From: Calycina herbarum
Lineage: Eukaryota > Ascomycota > Leotiomycetes > Helotiales > Pezizellaceae
DNA: 64,000 bases
Direction of reading: 5' to 3'
Assembly: GCA_001414485.1 (NCBI GenBank)
Contig: LLEY01000099.1
Span: 1 to 64,000 of the forward strand
Part shown: in pieces, positions 34,339 through 45,259 of the stretch
Layout: each line of letters starts with the position of its first letter
How positions within the stretch are numbered: position 1 is the stretch's first letter
Position numbers and translations under genes: made by a program
The notes under the pieces: model-generated
Databases searched by the model: none
Told to the model about the DNA's origin: nothing
What the model saw: only the letters and a program-made list of their open reading frames with translations

Positions 34339-36034
34339 GTTGAGCTGTTGACTGTATTTGTCGTTATGGAATTCGCCCTCTTGCAAATCAAAATCTCTTA
34401 TCGGAAAGCCTCCGCGCTTATCATAGCCGAACTTTGTATCACCCGGATCTAGACCCGAAATAGGTCTATAAGGAAGGAGCAAACAAACCAATAGGCCCAC
34501 TTTACCTTGCTCCCTTCAAAAGACCAAATAACAACTTTTCGGGTCAAAAAAGCAAGTCACTTTGGTGCAATGGTAAAGACAGCTGTGTAGTAGTGGTTGT
34601 AAGTTTGCACGCATCAAATTCTCAAGTTTCGGCTCGCTAACACAATTCCTAGAACTGGTCTGCTTCCCATTTCATTAGAGTCCTTGGGATTCTCCTCCCT
34701 TGGATGAGATAAGTAGCAGGAGACAGGGGTTCGAACCCCCTCAGCTGTAGTTTGATTTCTTTTTTGTCGTTTTGAGGTTTGTTTTGTATTTTTTGTGAGA
34801 TTATCTTCTTTGGTGTTGAGGAGGAAGGTGCAAACGGAGACTTGCTGCCTGGTTTGCCTGGTGTTTAATCAGCGAGGAGATACTGGCGATGGTGAAGAGG
34901 CTACGCTGCGTTGTTTGCTCTTTGGAAGTCTTGTTCTTTTATTTTCTACAGGTGTTCTCTGTTTCTCAAACTCAAAGATCTTGATATGCACAAGTCTTTC
35001 GCGCAAGTATCTGGTTCTAGGGGGTACTCTCGTCAGTATACTGGTTTGAACTATATTCTCTGCCTCTTCAACGAGGCTATCTATGGGTTGTTTTAGAGTC
35101 CTCTCTACTTGGTCACAATCTGATTATGGGCATCGGTATTACCAGCCGTTTTGTTCAAATCGCATCTTCCTTGTTGGTTGGTATTGCCCTCTGTTTTCAC
35201 TGGCTAGCTGGTACTCGAGAGGATTAGTTGAGGCCCACGAAATATGCTCTTTTGTGGGGTTGTTGGGCCCTTATACCTTTGCCCTTTCCTTCTTACTCTT
35301 TCTTCAGTCGTCGAGTTGGGAAGAGTGTGTCGGAGAAATTGACGGAGAAATTGATTGATCTATTCAAGAGCTACTATATTTTTCTCTCTGTAAGTGGTCT
35401 TACGATATCACTTTGTACATTTTCAAAGTCGGAGTGGCCTGCGAAACTTCCATATGTTTGAACTTGAACATTCCTTGAGGGATGGAGATTGGCTATTCCA
35501 GACGTGAGTGAGTATCCTTTTTAGAGAATCAATGGTAGTTGCTTGGGGTTTCGAGAGTTTCAATTCTAATTATTCACTAGACTGTTGGGGAAGGATTTCA
35601 TAATTCAACTGATAAAAAGCTACTCGATGATTCCGTTGACTAGCAAGTAAAGACCGAATCAATTATGGGAGTTATGAACTGAAAATTGGTAGAAAATGAG
35701 CGTATCGTATGGAAGATTTTAGCTCTAGTAATTGAACGGCCCACCACCCTGCGATAGAAACAGTACATCCGATTCAAACCCCTCTTAAATCTACAGCAGA
35801 CTCCCTTCCAAGTCTTTCAAATCCTTGTTAATATCTTGTTTACGTGTTGGAAATGTATGGTATAGAATAATCGTGAAGTAATGAAGCATGTAAACAACAC
35901 CCCTCTTTCTCCACTTCATCTCCACCTAATGACCCACTAACCCCGCCAGTTCAACAATGGTCTTTTTCGGGGGAAATCTCACCGAAATGAATAAGAGGTG
36001 AAATAGTGACCACCGAAACAGCTAAGAATAAAAA
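34339..36034. other. Interval with a tRNA-like sequence, no protein gene seen
   Basis: Apart from the tRNA-like sequence (34,579-34,749), I see no gene. Several short frames in 34,800-35,460 lack domains and consistent ATG starts. The segment 35,500-36,000 is plain AT-rich spacer. Confidence 0.45.
34579..34749 (+). tRNA. tRNA-like sequence, unresolved
   Basis: A perfect T arm (AGGGG TTCGAAC CCCCT, 34,725-34,741) is followed by CAGCTGT plus A. The first seven bases, ACAGCTG at 34,579, are exactly complementary to that 3' strand. The B-box GGTTCGAACCC is good, and an A-box-like TGGTGCAATGGTAAAG lies just upstream. The distance (171 bases) would need an unusually long intron, and I could not fit a D arm and anticodon arm, so this may be a pseudo-tRNA or two overlapping remnants. 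Confidence 0.3.
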
Positions 36035-36128
36035 GCTTCTGTGGTCCAATGGTTAGGATTCCACCCTTCCAAGTCTTCTCCGGAAGACGAGTGAGGTGGA
36101 GGTTCGTGTTCGATTCACGGCAGTTGCA
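36035..36128 (+). tRNA. tRNA-Gly(UCC) with a 22-nt intron
   Basis: The A box is TGGTCCAATGG and the T arm TCGTG TTCGATT CACGG. The anticodon stem CCACC/GGTGG pairs perfectly, with loop CTTCCA...A and anticodon TCC at 36,068-36,070. The intron 36,072-36,093 sits at the canonical 37/38 position and contains a 6-bp hairpin (GTCTTC/GAAGAC). The acceptor stem GCTTCTG/CAGTTGC has two adjacent U-U mismatches, which is odd and may mean the copy is decaying. Confidence 0.72.
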
Positions 36129-37492
36129 TTCCTTTCTGCACTCTTTAATGAGGTAGTTGTCAGGTGATATGTGTTGCGTTGGCTATGAATTCTTTTTGGT
36201 GTGGTGGGGGATTTTGGTTTGGGGAGTTTAGCGGAGGTTGACAAAGGTTTGTCTCTCACCCCTCTATTTTGTACCTGACTTTTGGGGAGTGGGCATCGTT
36301 TGAATAGAGTTATGCGACTTTGATCTCAAGGAATTTATATTTCTCTTCTTCACGGAATGCGAAACCGATAGGCAAGTGTTCGAGATAGAATTGGAAACCT
36401 GTTGTCCAAGACAAATGAGTATATCAGCTTCATCTAACATGAGCACTTATTTAAGTAGCTTTTCTTTCATAGAGTGATAGGAGAATTCGGATTTCCTGTT
36501 TCTAAGTAGCTCAGCTCAGTCATTAAAGTACTTCAATTTCATGGTGAAATACCACTATATCTCACGAGAGCTAACTTTTGACAGAAACGGGATATCAAAA
36601 TCGTCTTCTTGGGGCTTTGATTGAGAACTGGTCTCTATAGGTAGCGTGGAGCTTTCACTAGCTTGAATGTTGCACACTTTGGTGGGTACAATAATTGATG
36701 TCATATCTTGAGTTCATTATTAAGAAGCTTCACTTCTCTAGCCGCCCTTCGCTTCGTTTAACCACAAGCCAGCAAGCTTGCTTCCTTGAAGTTGAGAGCT
36801 CCCACTTCATCTTCGAAACCCAAACTTCCATCCATCTGCATCTCATTCCTCTTAATACAAACAAGATCAAAGAATACCGGTGATTCTTTTTGAGAATTCC
36901 ATTTGAGCAAGCATCAATTCCCCACGAAGTTTCATCAAAGTTCTTCAGAGTCTGTAAAGCGCATCCAGCCAGAGCTCACCTTTGGTATTCTGGTGGCTAT
37001 CCTTCTCATTTTGATATCATCCTATTCAGTCTTATCATCAACGGGCTTCAACAACACCAACACCAGAAACACCAGAGCGGAGAACTTGTTATTTGTCAAT
37101 GCTGGTTGGCGAGAGACTTTCAATTGATCTGCATTAATACTTGTGAGTATACAAAACTATTCTTTTGTCATTTGCTGATTCGTATCTTTAGTGTGCCTCC
37201 TCTCACGGCTTCTTCACATACCAATACTACGAATATTCACTTAAAATACCCAGTACTCCTGGCTCTTGTCGGAGACTACAGACTTCACCTTACCATCTTA
37301 TTCAAGTAAGTGCTTCAAGTGAATTTCTTATTTCCCTTTTAGCATGCTCACTTTTGATCTTTAGTTTACGACCACCACCCCGTAACCTCAGACTCAGTTC
37401 AATCCCCACGCCTCATTTCTACATCCAAACACACGAAATTATTGATTATCCTCACGAAAGCATATCCCAGTCCTCTATTTTCTAATATTACG
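36129..37492. other. Leader region of the repeat-protein gene
   Basis: No separate gene. Two intron-like segments, 37,141-37,190 (GTGAGT...TTTAG) and about 37,307-37,343 or 37,363 (GTAAGT...TTTAG), lie before the ATG of the next gene. They suggest a spliced 5' untranslated leader. The open frames here begin only at TTG codons. Confidence 0.4.
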
Positions 37493-38569
37493 ATGGCGCC
37501 AAAGAGGTCCCATGATGGAGAAGATGAGGTGCCGGATTGGATTAAGAGACGCCGCGCTGAAGATCCTCGTATTGCAGCCGCGGAGAAGAAAAGGAAGGAA
37601 AACCCAAATCCGCAGACCGATATTCTCTGTGTATTATTCTTGGCTTGGTCCGACGATAAGAAGACTTCTATAACTGATGAGAACATCCAAAGGGCAATTG
37701 ACGTTGGACTCAGCAAAAACTTATGGTGGAAGATCTGTGCGTTGTACAAGGTCGAACGAGAAACCAAACACCCCTATTGGTCTTTTTCGGAGGCAAAGTA
37801 TACGTACTTCCATAGTTGGTTAGCGGACAGGATATTGCGCGTTCAAAACGACAATTCCCGGAGGCAATACCATACTAAAAGTATCGTGGATTTAGCGCAA
37901 ACGCCGGAGCAAGAAGGAGAGGAGGAAGATGAAGAAGAAGAGCAAGTAGATGATGAATTAGAGGATGTAGGGGAGGATGAAGGGGAGGAAGAAGGATGCC
38001 TCGACGATTTGACAGCCGCCTATGATGAGCTCAACCGCCTGGAAAACTTTGAAAAGTCTAAGGAAGATAACGAAAGCTACCAGGAGTACCTCGCAGTACA
38101 AAGCTTCGAAGAAGCAAAACACGACAGCGAGAGTTACCAAGAATATATGGCCTTGAAGCACTTCAAAGAAATGAAACGCAAAAATGATCCACTGTTCCAA
38201 GAGTTCATCGCCCTCCAAGAGTTCCAAGCCACCAGGACCGAAAATCCCGTATATCAACAATACCATGCAGTCAACGAGTTTGAGAAGACCAAGGACAAGA
38301 ATTCAGCATACAAAGAGTATCTCGCCCTTCAGGAATTTCAGGAAATGAAAGATGACAACGCGAACTACAAAGAACATCAAGCATTCAGGGATTTTGAGAA
38401 AGGAAAGGCGTTGCAGGATAAGGCATACCGGGAATTCCTCCAGTTCCAAGAGTTTAAGGCGACTATGGACACCAATCCCTTGGTAAAGAAAATGAAAAAG
38501 CTTGAACACATTCAACGACTCATGAAGAAATCCCCGAAGAAGGCAGAGGAAACAAGCAAAACGGGCTGA
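37493..38569 (+). CDS. Acidic protein with eight 19-20-residue repeats, function unknown
   Basis: I choose ATG 37,493 (ACGATGGCGCC, favourable context) over an upstream in-frame non-homologous extension; 358 residues. Parts: a basic start (MAPKRSHDGEDEVPDWIKRR) with a likely nuclear localisation signal, then a globular stretch rich in Trp and Tyr. A long Glu/Asp tract follows at about residues 140-175. The C-terminal half has eight consecutive repeats of 19-20 residues. The unit begins with Phe, has a charged patch, then Y-[QK]-[EQ]-[YFH], an Ala and a hydrophobic residue. One unit reads FEKTKDKNSAYKEYLALQE. They are predicted helical and amphipathic. The tail is Lys-rich. I recognise no known family. 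No introns in the coding part; the leader may be spliced. Confidence 0.75.
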   Translation: MAPKRSHDGEDEVPDWIKRRRAEDPRIAAAEKKRKENPNPQTDILCVLFLAWSDDKKTSITDENIQRAIDVGLSKNLWWKICALYKVERETKHPYWSFSEAKYTYFHSWLADRILRVQNDNSRRQYHTKSIVDLAQTPEQEGEEEDEEEEQVDDELEDVGEDEGEEEGCLDDLTAAYDELNRLENFEKSKEDNESYQEYLAVQSFEEAKHDSESYQEYMALKHFKEMKRKNDPLFQEFIALQEFQATRTENPVYQQYHAVNEFEKTKDKNSAYKEYLALQEFQEMKDDNANYKEHQAFRDFEKGKALQDKAYREFLQFQEFKATMDTNPLVKKMKKLEHIQRLMKKSPKKAEETSKTG

Positions 38570-39259
38570 GATAGGACGCTGGAGTTTTATTGTGTTTTCA
38601 TGGAAAGTACAACGAGAATGCAGCCGGGTGTTGATAGGCGGATAACGAAATATCATGCATTTTTGGGGGCATTAGCAAAGGTCAGTGTAAAAGTTGGAGG
38701 GGCAATTGGCTTTTTTCCATTTGAAGTAGCAAGAATGGTCTTGAAAAGGAGAGATGGCCAAGAGGAAACCAGTCTGAATTTTTTTCATTTCATAAAATCG
38801 CACGCGGAAATAACCCAAATCAAAAATCCCAAAGTAGAAAATTGCATCACCATCAACTAAAATCAAGCCCCATGACTGAAAGATCCCCCACATGTAACGA
38901 CATCAACCCCGCCATGCAGGCTAAAGCGGATAAACCAACGACCCAACAAGGATCTCGATCTCCACCCCAGACAAATTTGTCAATAAGGCTGTTCTAGATA
39001 CTTTATGCTTAATATAATGGCTAACTGGATAACAGGAAATACAGCGTTAAGAACCATAGGATGTATTCCACTCGTCGGAGACGAACAAAATGATTTCTGG
39101 CCTTTTGGGCTAAAGTCCTCTTGCAGGAGCTCCGGTCTTTTTTGTGATGATGGACTTTCTTGTGTAGCAAGAATATTCTTCATTCTTGGATATTTTATTT
39201 GTTCTTGAAATTTGGAGAATTGAGAGTTGATGGCTTTGAGGTGATCCATTTCCTTGACC
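38570..39259. other. Interval upstream of the GH18 gene
   Basis: Only short frames without domains. It should contain the terminator of the repeat-protein gene and the promoter of the GH18 gene. Confidence 0.4.
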
Positions 39260-40516
39260 ATGGAGCTCCTCCTCGCCTTCCTCTCGCTATTCGCGTTTCT
39301 CAGCGCGACTTTGGCATGGCATCCAGACGCGCCAGTTCCCCATGAACCAACTCACATCCACCCAAGTCATTCCCATTATGGAATCGAGCCAGCGAGGAGG
39401 CTGGTGATGTATGTTCAAACTTTTCAAACGCCATCAAAAGAACCCTTGTCGCTGTTACCGCTCCTTGAACGGGAAACGAAAGTCACGCACATTATCTTGG
39501 CTTCGTTGCACTTGCATGATGTACCGGGAGAGATCAGATTGAACGACCACAAACTCAGCGATCCGTACTGGAGCCAGCTTTGGCTTGAGAAGATGGTATT
39601 GCAACATAGGGGCATCAAAGTGATGGCATTACTAGGAGGGGCGGCGGGAGGGACTTACAAGCGGCTGAATGGAAGTGATGCGTCGGTCAGTAATTTTCCA
39701 GTTCCAATATTGCTATCCAAAGCAACCAACCCTCTTGAAACGGAAAAGTTGGCTCACCCCTCTCAACAGTTTTATGCCTTTTACAACCCCCTTCTCCGTG
39801 TATTAAGGGAGTACAGTTTCGACGGAATCGATCTCGATATCGAAGAGGATGTTGATATAAGCACTCCAATTCGCTTGATGACAGCTTTACGTCGAGATCT
39901 AGGACCCGATTTTATCATCACAATGGCACCTCTCGCATCAGCCCTATCCGACAAATTAGGACAAAACCTCTCCGGATTCTCCTATTTCGACCTGGACATG
40001 TTTGCAACTATGCCAGGCTCCGATGAAAAACTCGTGTCTTGGTATAATGGTCTCTTCTATGGAGGATTTGCAAGAGGGCCTCCTTTCTTTGAATCGGTTG
40101 TGCAAGCGGGCTGGGACCCCAACAGAGTTGTCATGGTGGTATTGGATTGTGCTGAGGATGGCCAACCAAACGGTTTTGTGCATATTGAGACTTTGCAGGA
40201 GACCATCAAAGATCTGCGAGGTTTGCATCCTAGCCTTGGGGGAATCGGTGGTTGGGAATATCATGATGCGGGCATGAGTGATTGTAGGTAATGGGGACAC
40301 CGTTCTCCCACTTTCTCTTGAATCACTCCTGAATCATTCCTGAACCCCAGCATTTATCCTGTGCCGTGTCCCGAGACATCTTTGGATAGGCAATACTGAC
40401 TCCCCCATCTTCTAGGGGATGAATATGAACCGTGGAAATGGGTGAAGAAGGTCGGGCATGCATTATTTGATCTGCCACCCAATCCACCGCCAATACCCAA
40501 AGACCACGAATTGTAG
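39260..40516 (+). CDS. Secreted GH18 (chitinase-like) protein
   Basis: The start is ATG 39,260, giving a signal peptide (MELLLAFLSLFAFLSATLAW). Exons I infer are 39260-39685, 39770-40283 and 40416-40516, encoding 346 residues. The first intron (84 nt, in phase) is optional to the frame, but it removes 28 residues that split the beta-strand region before the catalytic motif. The second intron (GTAGGT...TCTAG) skips a stop and joins GGWEYHDAGMSD to WDEYEPWKWVKKVGH, a natural GH18 C-terminus. The catalytic motif FDGIDLDIEE is complete, with the acid Glu at about residue 167. The family hydrolyses beta-1,4-GlcNAc bonds in chitin or N-glycans; this short, domain-free form resembles endo-acting fungal GH18 enzymes. 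It ends KDHEL, similar to but not the canonical HDEL ER signal. Confidence 0.87.
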
Positions 40517-41453
40517 TTTCTCTATGGTGCCGTTTCTCCTTCGCGGCTGACGGAGGAGGAGAATTGTCTTTTATGTTCGCGATGTATTCGGAAGCCTTTC
40601 GGGGACAGGCGAAAAGGGGGCAGTAGGTTGGGAGGGGCACATGGAGGTTGTGACAAAACGAGACTCTATAGGTAGAGATTGTCAATGAATAGCTTTGGGC
40701 TCAAGTGAGGAAAATGCTCTGAAACTCGACATACTCACTGTGCCTTCCAGGTTCGCTCTTCTGACAAGCGATGAAAACAGAGGACATTCAGAAAGATTTC
40801 TAGATGCACATTGTTTTCTCTCTTCTGGGTTCGGTGGAAAACGTTGATTCGAGAATTTCGAATAAGCAAAGGGGCCTCTTTGAAATCGAAGCTCTGGCTC
40901 CCCCTGAGCAACCTGTCTGAAATAGGATCAGGTTTGGAAGGGCTCTGGCGGCAGGTGTGCCCCCTCTGGCTAACTGTATCGAACGATGTTGACTTCTGAT
41001 CTGGCAGAAAGTTGAAGGCATCCCAAATTCATCCATGCCAGTCCCCAGAACTGCACTTCTGGAGAAGTCTTTGCCGGACAGCGTGCCGCGGCTTGTGGGC
41101 ATTGGTCCCAGCCCCTTGTCAGCTTCTCCGGACATCAACTTCTCGTTGAGGATATATACCCGACCATCGGAGCGATTCCATTTGCACAGGACCCTAGTCT
41201 CCCAAGTGGGACGCAATCACGATCCATTTCCACTTCCCGCCTTGCATTTGAAGATCCGATGGCTATCACCGTCGCGGCTCTTCTTTCATTGTGATCGATT
41301 CCTCCTCCACTGCCGCCGTAAAGCATGTGGCCGCCCTCAATACCAACTCTTTCTGGACAGACATCAACATCGCCACAAACGGAAAAGATCATATAGTACC
41401 GTTTTTGAGGCTATCCGTATCCACGGGGTTGTTCTAATCGACCAGTCATTGAT
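40517..41453. other. Leader of the Zn2Cys6-like gene
   Basis: No separate gene supported. A 12-codon upstream ORF (ATG 41,259 to TGA 41,294) lies about 160 bases before the next start and could dampen its translation. Longer frames on both strands here lack domains. Confidence 0.4.
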
Positions 41454-43688
41454 ATGGCAGAGATATACCATTCCGATTTCGAACCGGTAATTGTGCTGAG
41501 AGGAGGACAACAAGAGCAAGAGCGACTGCGAGGCCGAGAGTCACGAGGCGATGGACCACCGCTCCAACTTTCAACTTCACATCCCTATATATCCAACTAC
41601 CTCAACACGCCCAATTCAGCTGCCTTTCATACTTCAGCTTGGCTCACCCCTCATTCCGGAAGCGCTTACAATGCCTACGAGACACGAAACCAATGGTCAC
41701 ATGATGGACTATCCAGTCTTGAGACAACTCCTTACGAGGACATTTCTCCGGTGATGAAGAATATATATACAGGTTCCGAGCAATTTGACAATGCCGCTGC
41801 CTACTACTCGCCGCCACCAGAGAATACAGACGTCCAAGCACAGATGCAATCAGTCAACCAGCTTGTAGCAGACTACCCACCTTACTATTCTCAGGCACAC
41901 ATTCCAAACCACTCTCCCCATAATCAGATACCTCTTCAAGTGACCCCTTCATACAATCCCCTCACGACCTACGAGCCTACGTTCAACTCAGAATTACATC
42001 AAAATAATTCTCCAGTCTGGTCCGTGCACATACCCCAGAACCAACCTCTGGAGTATGATATACCAGATACACCTTCATCAAATTCACAAATACACTGGCC
42101 GACTGAACCTCAAACCTCGCCTCAATCGTTGGGTCTTTCAACCTTTCCAGTGGCACCTCCTAAGAGGAAGAGAGCAAGTCCAGATCCGGCTCCGCCAAAA
42201 CGGAGTCGAGCAAATGACCCCCAGAAGAGCCTTTCGGAATTTGTGGTTGTTTTTGAGAATTCTCCTGGTGCCTTGTCTACCGTGAAACACAGGAGAAAAT
42301 TAGATGCTCCTGTGAGGAAAGCAGCGAGGGATGTCCGCAAGGCTGGAGCTTGCCACCAATGCCGATTCAGAAAAAGAACCGCAAGTACCTCTAAGTTCGT
42401 GGCGCTTCATGGTTGCTAATAAGTCGGCAGTGCTCCACCGGAACACCCTGCATGTCATGCCTGAAAAATGGCAATGGTCTTCATGAAGTCAAGTGCCAGA
42501 GGGAGAGCCCGTTTGTGGGGAAGCTTATGCACCAATGTAAGAACTTAATATTTTGGGGAAGGGTGATGCTGACTGACTTAAAAAGATTTTGAATTCTCAT
42601 CGACAAAGCGAATTGTTTGTTTTGAAGTCAATATTCCACTCGACTTGATTGACGACAGCAATCAGGAAGTGTTGACTATTGACGGAATAGGTCGCGTTTC
42701 TCACACAATCAAAATCCACGCCGGAAGGAAACTTTTAAGTAGCCTTGGCCGTCAAGAGCGAGATGCTATCAAACAAACCTCGAATTCGGGCCCGGAAGCC
42801 GTTCCTAAAGAGGATGTTGAAGTTGTCCTTCTTGGCAATCATAAAAAGCTAGGCCAGCAAATCGAACAATGGGCCGTAGAATACACCTCGAAATTTGTTC
42901 ATGCTGCTGGGCCCGCTTTCTACTCTACCACCATGGCCCAAATTCTGGGGACCGCCTACGTAAAAAAGGAATTACCCGAGGTACGTCGTGCCTGTCCCTG
43001 CTAAAACTAATTACTTACATATTTAGTCTAAACTCGTCGCAACGATGCTTCGTGTGGCCTCTTTGGCTTTTGTGCTTCGTGCTGGAGTGAAATTTTCCAG
43101 TACCACCTCGAATATCAATTCGAACTTTCGAACTGTTCAGGCAAGAGTCGATACAATACTTTACGAACGACTGCAAACTGCAGAAATGGAGCTATTCCAA
43201 ATGCTCCAGCGTTTGATTTTCAGAACTGCCGGGTGCTTAACGAGAGAGCAGATTTTCCCAGTCGCTTTAGTACTCTGGCAACTCATTCGTATTGTATCTC
43301 TTAGCTCTAGTCATCTATCGAATATTGCGAAAAAGTTTCAAAGTAAAGGTAATAATGTATTGCCATGTTTTTCAAAGGGTTTCCCTGCTAACTAGTTTCG
43401 CTATCAGCCCATGGACAGGCCGACTATCAATTCATGAGCCTTCGATTACTTCTTTCTACCCACATGGCTCTTTTTCGATCCAGCAACCCCTTGCTCCTCG
43501 AAATGGATGATACGCACAACCGAGATCTCGTTGGGGGAGATGATGAATTAATTGATCTCTGTCTGAAAATGCGAAAAGTTGTTTTGACCTTTCGGGAGAA
43601 GGGCTTTCCCGAGATGAAAGGGAGCATCGCTTACAAAAAAGAATACTTCGACATGTTCAGGAAGGTTTATGCACCTTCCAGGAGCTGA
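41454..43688 (+). CDS. Zn2Cys6-like DNA-binding protein, cluster in mid-protein
   Basis: Exons 41454-42380, 42431-42536, 42586-42980, 43027-43348 and 43408-43688 give 676 residues in one open frame. Residues 1-290 are a Pro/Ser/Asn/Gln-rich region with two basic patches (PPKRKRASPDPAPPKRSR). The metal cluster follows: Cys300, 303, 310, 316, 319 and 331, spacing C-x2-C-x6-C-x5-C-x2-C-x11-C. The last gap is longer than in standard Zn2Cys6 domains. Residues 332-676 are helical and may be a dimerisation or regulatory region. The first intron (42,381-42,430) starts GCAAGT, not GT; it is needed to keep the third Cys in register. Likely a nuclear transcriptional regulator; target genes unknown. Confidence 0.83.
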
Positions 43689-45100
43689 AACATATTTCAT
43701 GGCGGTCCATTTTACGGCATCCAATTGAAATTCCTAAGAAATGGGTTTTGGACTTTCTCGTGGTCGATCGCCTACCACGTGACAAGTGGCAAACGCCGCG
43801 CCGCCTCCCAAAAAACCAAAATGAACTCTAGGTGAGAGGTACAAGGTGGTTAGGAATATTTTAATCGTCTTTCGTCGCCTGTCAAACCAGTAGGTAGCCA
43901 AAAACGACATGAGAATCCACGCGACAGGGGAGAAGGAAGAGTCATCAAGTTATTTTTGATACCCTCATTGCCTCCAAAGTTGCAGTGTAGTTGTATCTGT
44001 GCATACCACCAATCTAGGCAGAGTCGAAATCCCTATCGGTGTAATGGCTTCCACTCTGTCTGAGTAGTTCCGGCATCGTATTATTGTTGTATGGAAATTC
44101 AGTGGCCCAGGCCCAGGCCCCTCGGCATTTGAAACTTGTATTTTGCTGTCAGCACAATTCAGTACCAACGGACGGACATGATGAGGCTTATCATTTGGGC
44201 TGATAATTCGGTCCCTCAAAAGTTATCGGTAAAATAATTGACGTTGACCGACGCCATTATTTTGGGGGCAAATACACGTTTTGCAGCCAACATTAGCCTG
44301 AGGGAGCCCACCACCTGCATGGTTTCTATCCAAAACAAAACATCAAACCAAAACCCAATCGTATTTTGGAAGGACTACGATTCCAGCTAGTCCAAACCAT
44401 TTCTAGTTGCCTAAACATGACCTCAGCGAATACCCATTCCAACTCACCACATTTTCTGGGCTGATTAAGCGAGTGAACCCGGGATCATTGTGGACTCTCT
44501 CTTGCCTCAGGCAACTTAACAATGTCTACCTTAACATTAATTCTCGCCCCCGCAAAGTCATGTGAAGCATGAAACCATCCTTCTATAATCCGTATTCCAA
44601 ACCATGAGCAATCCTGCCTATCTCTGTGGGTTTCTCAAAATCCTATTGGTAGACTGTGAAATCTTAAGGATCCAACTGTGTAGGGCTGTAAGGCAGATTG
44701 AGATACTTGCCGCATTTTGGACCCCCTTAGACGAGAAGTCTATCGGTAGAGGAGAGTCAAGATGGTTGATGTCAAGTTTAGAGTCATGGCCACGAGTTGG
44801 TCCTTCTTGTCTATGTTCTAGCTTTAACCTTGACTTCAACTGGAGATGAGGTTATTTGCCAACTACAAATACTCAACCAAATCATCTCATTTTTCTTGCT
44901 TCATCATCACATTTCAACCATCACTCCACAGTCATTTCAAACGTCCTCTATTCGAAACCAAAAACTCCAATTGCAGATTCATATCTTGAAAAGAACACTT
45001 TAAGGTAAGGATTCTGACTGAGCCTTCCTTACGAATCTTTCGAACTTCCACTAACCATTACTTTTTTCAGCCAACTTTTCGATTTACGCACCTTATCAAA
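43689..45100. other. Interval with spliced leader of the small-peptide gene
   Basis: No protein gene recognised. An intron-like segment near 45,004-45,070 (GTAAGG ... CTAAC ... TTTTTTCAG) precedes the next small ORF. A CACGTG site lies at about 43,777. Confidence 0.4.
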
Positions 45101-45259
45101 ATGTCTATCTCTCAATCACCCTTACTACTTGTGCCGGCTTCGGGTTCCAACCCACCACCGCAGCCTCCTCCACAACCAGAAGATCCTTGTATGCTGAAGT
45201 GAACACTGCATATCAATCCAAAAACTAACACCCAAACAGACTATGGCCGGAACAAATAG
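45101..45259 (+). CDS. Possible 35-residue proline-rich peptide
   Basis: ATG 45,101 in good context (TCAAAATGTC) opens a frame that, after removal of a 51-nt GT-AG intron (45,189-45,239, with CTAAC branch site), ends at TAG 45,259. The product begins MSISQSPLLLVPASGSNPPP, is Pro-rich in the middle and ends PYYGRNK. A second canonical intron lies in the presumed leader. Two well-formed introns around so small an ORF argue that the transcript is real, but whether the peptide is made cannot be seen. No family recognised. Confidence 0.35.

Noticed and set aside
36890..37309. Plus-strand frames, one with a membrane-like segment
   Set aside because: They begin at TTG, not ATG, and contain intron-like sequence; more likely a spliced leader of the next gene.
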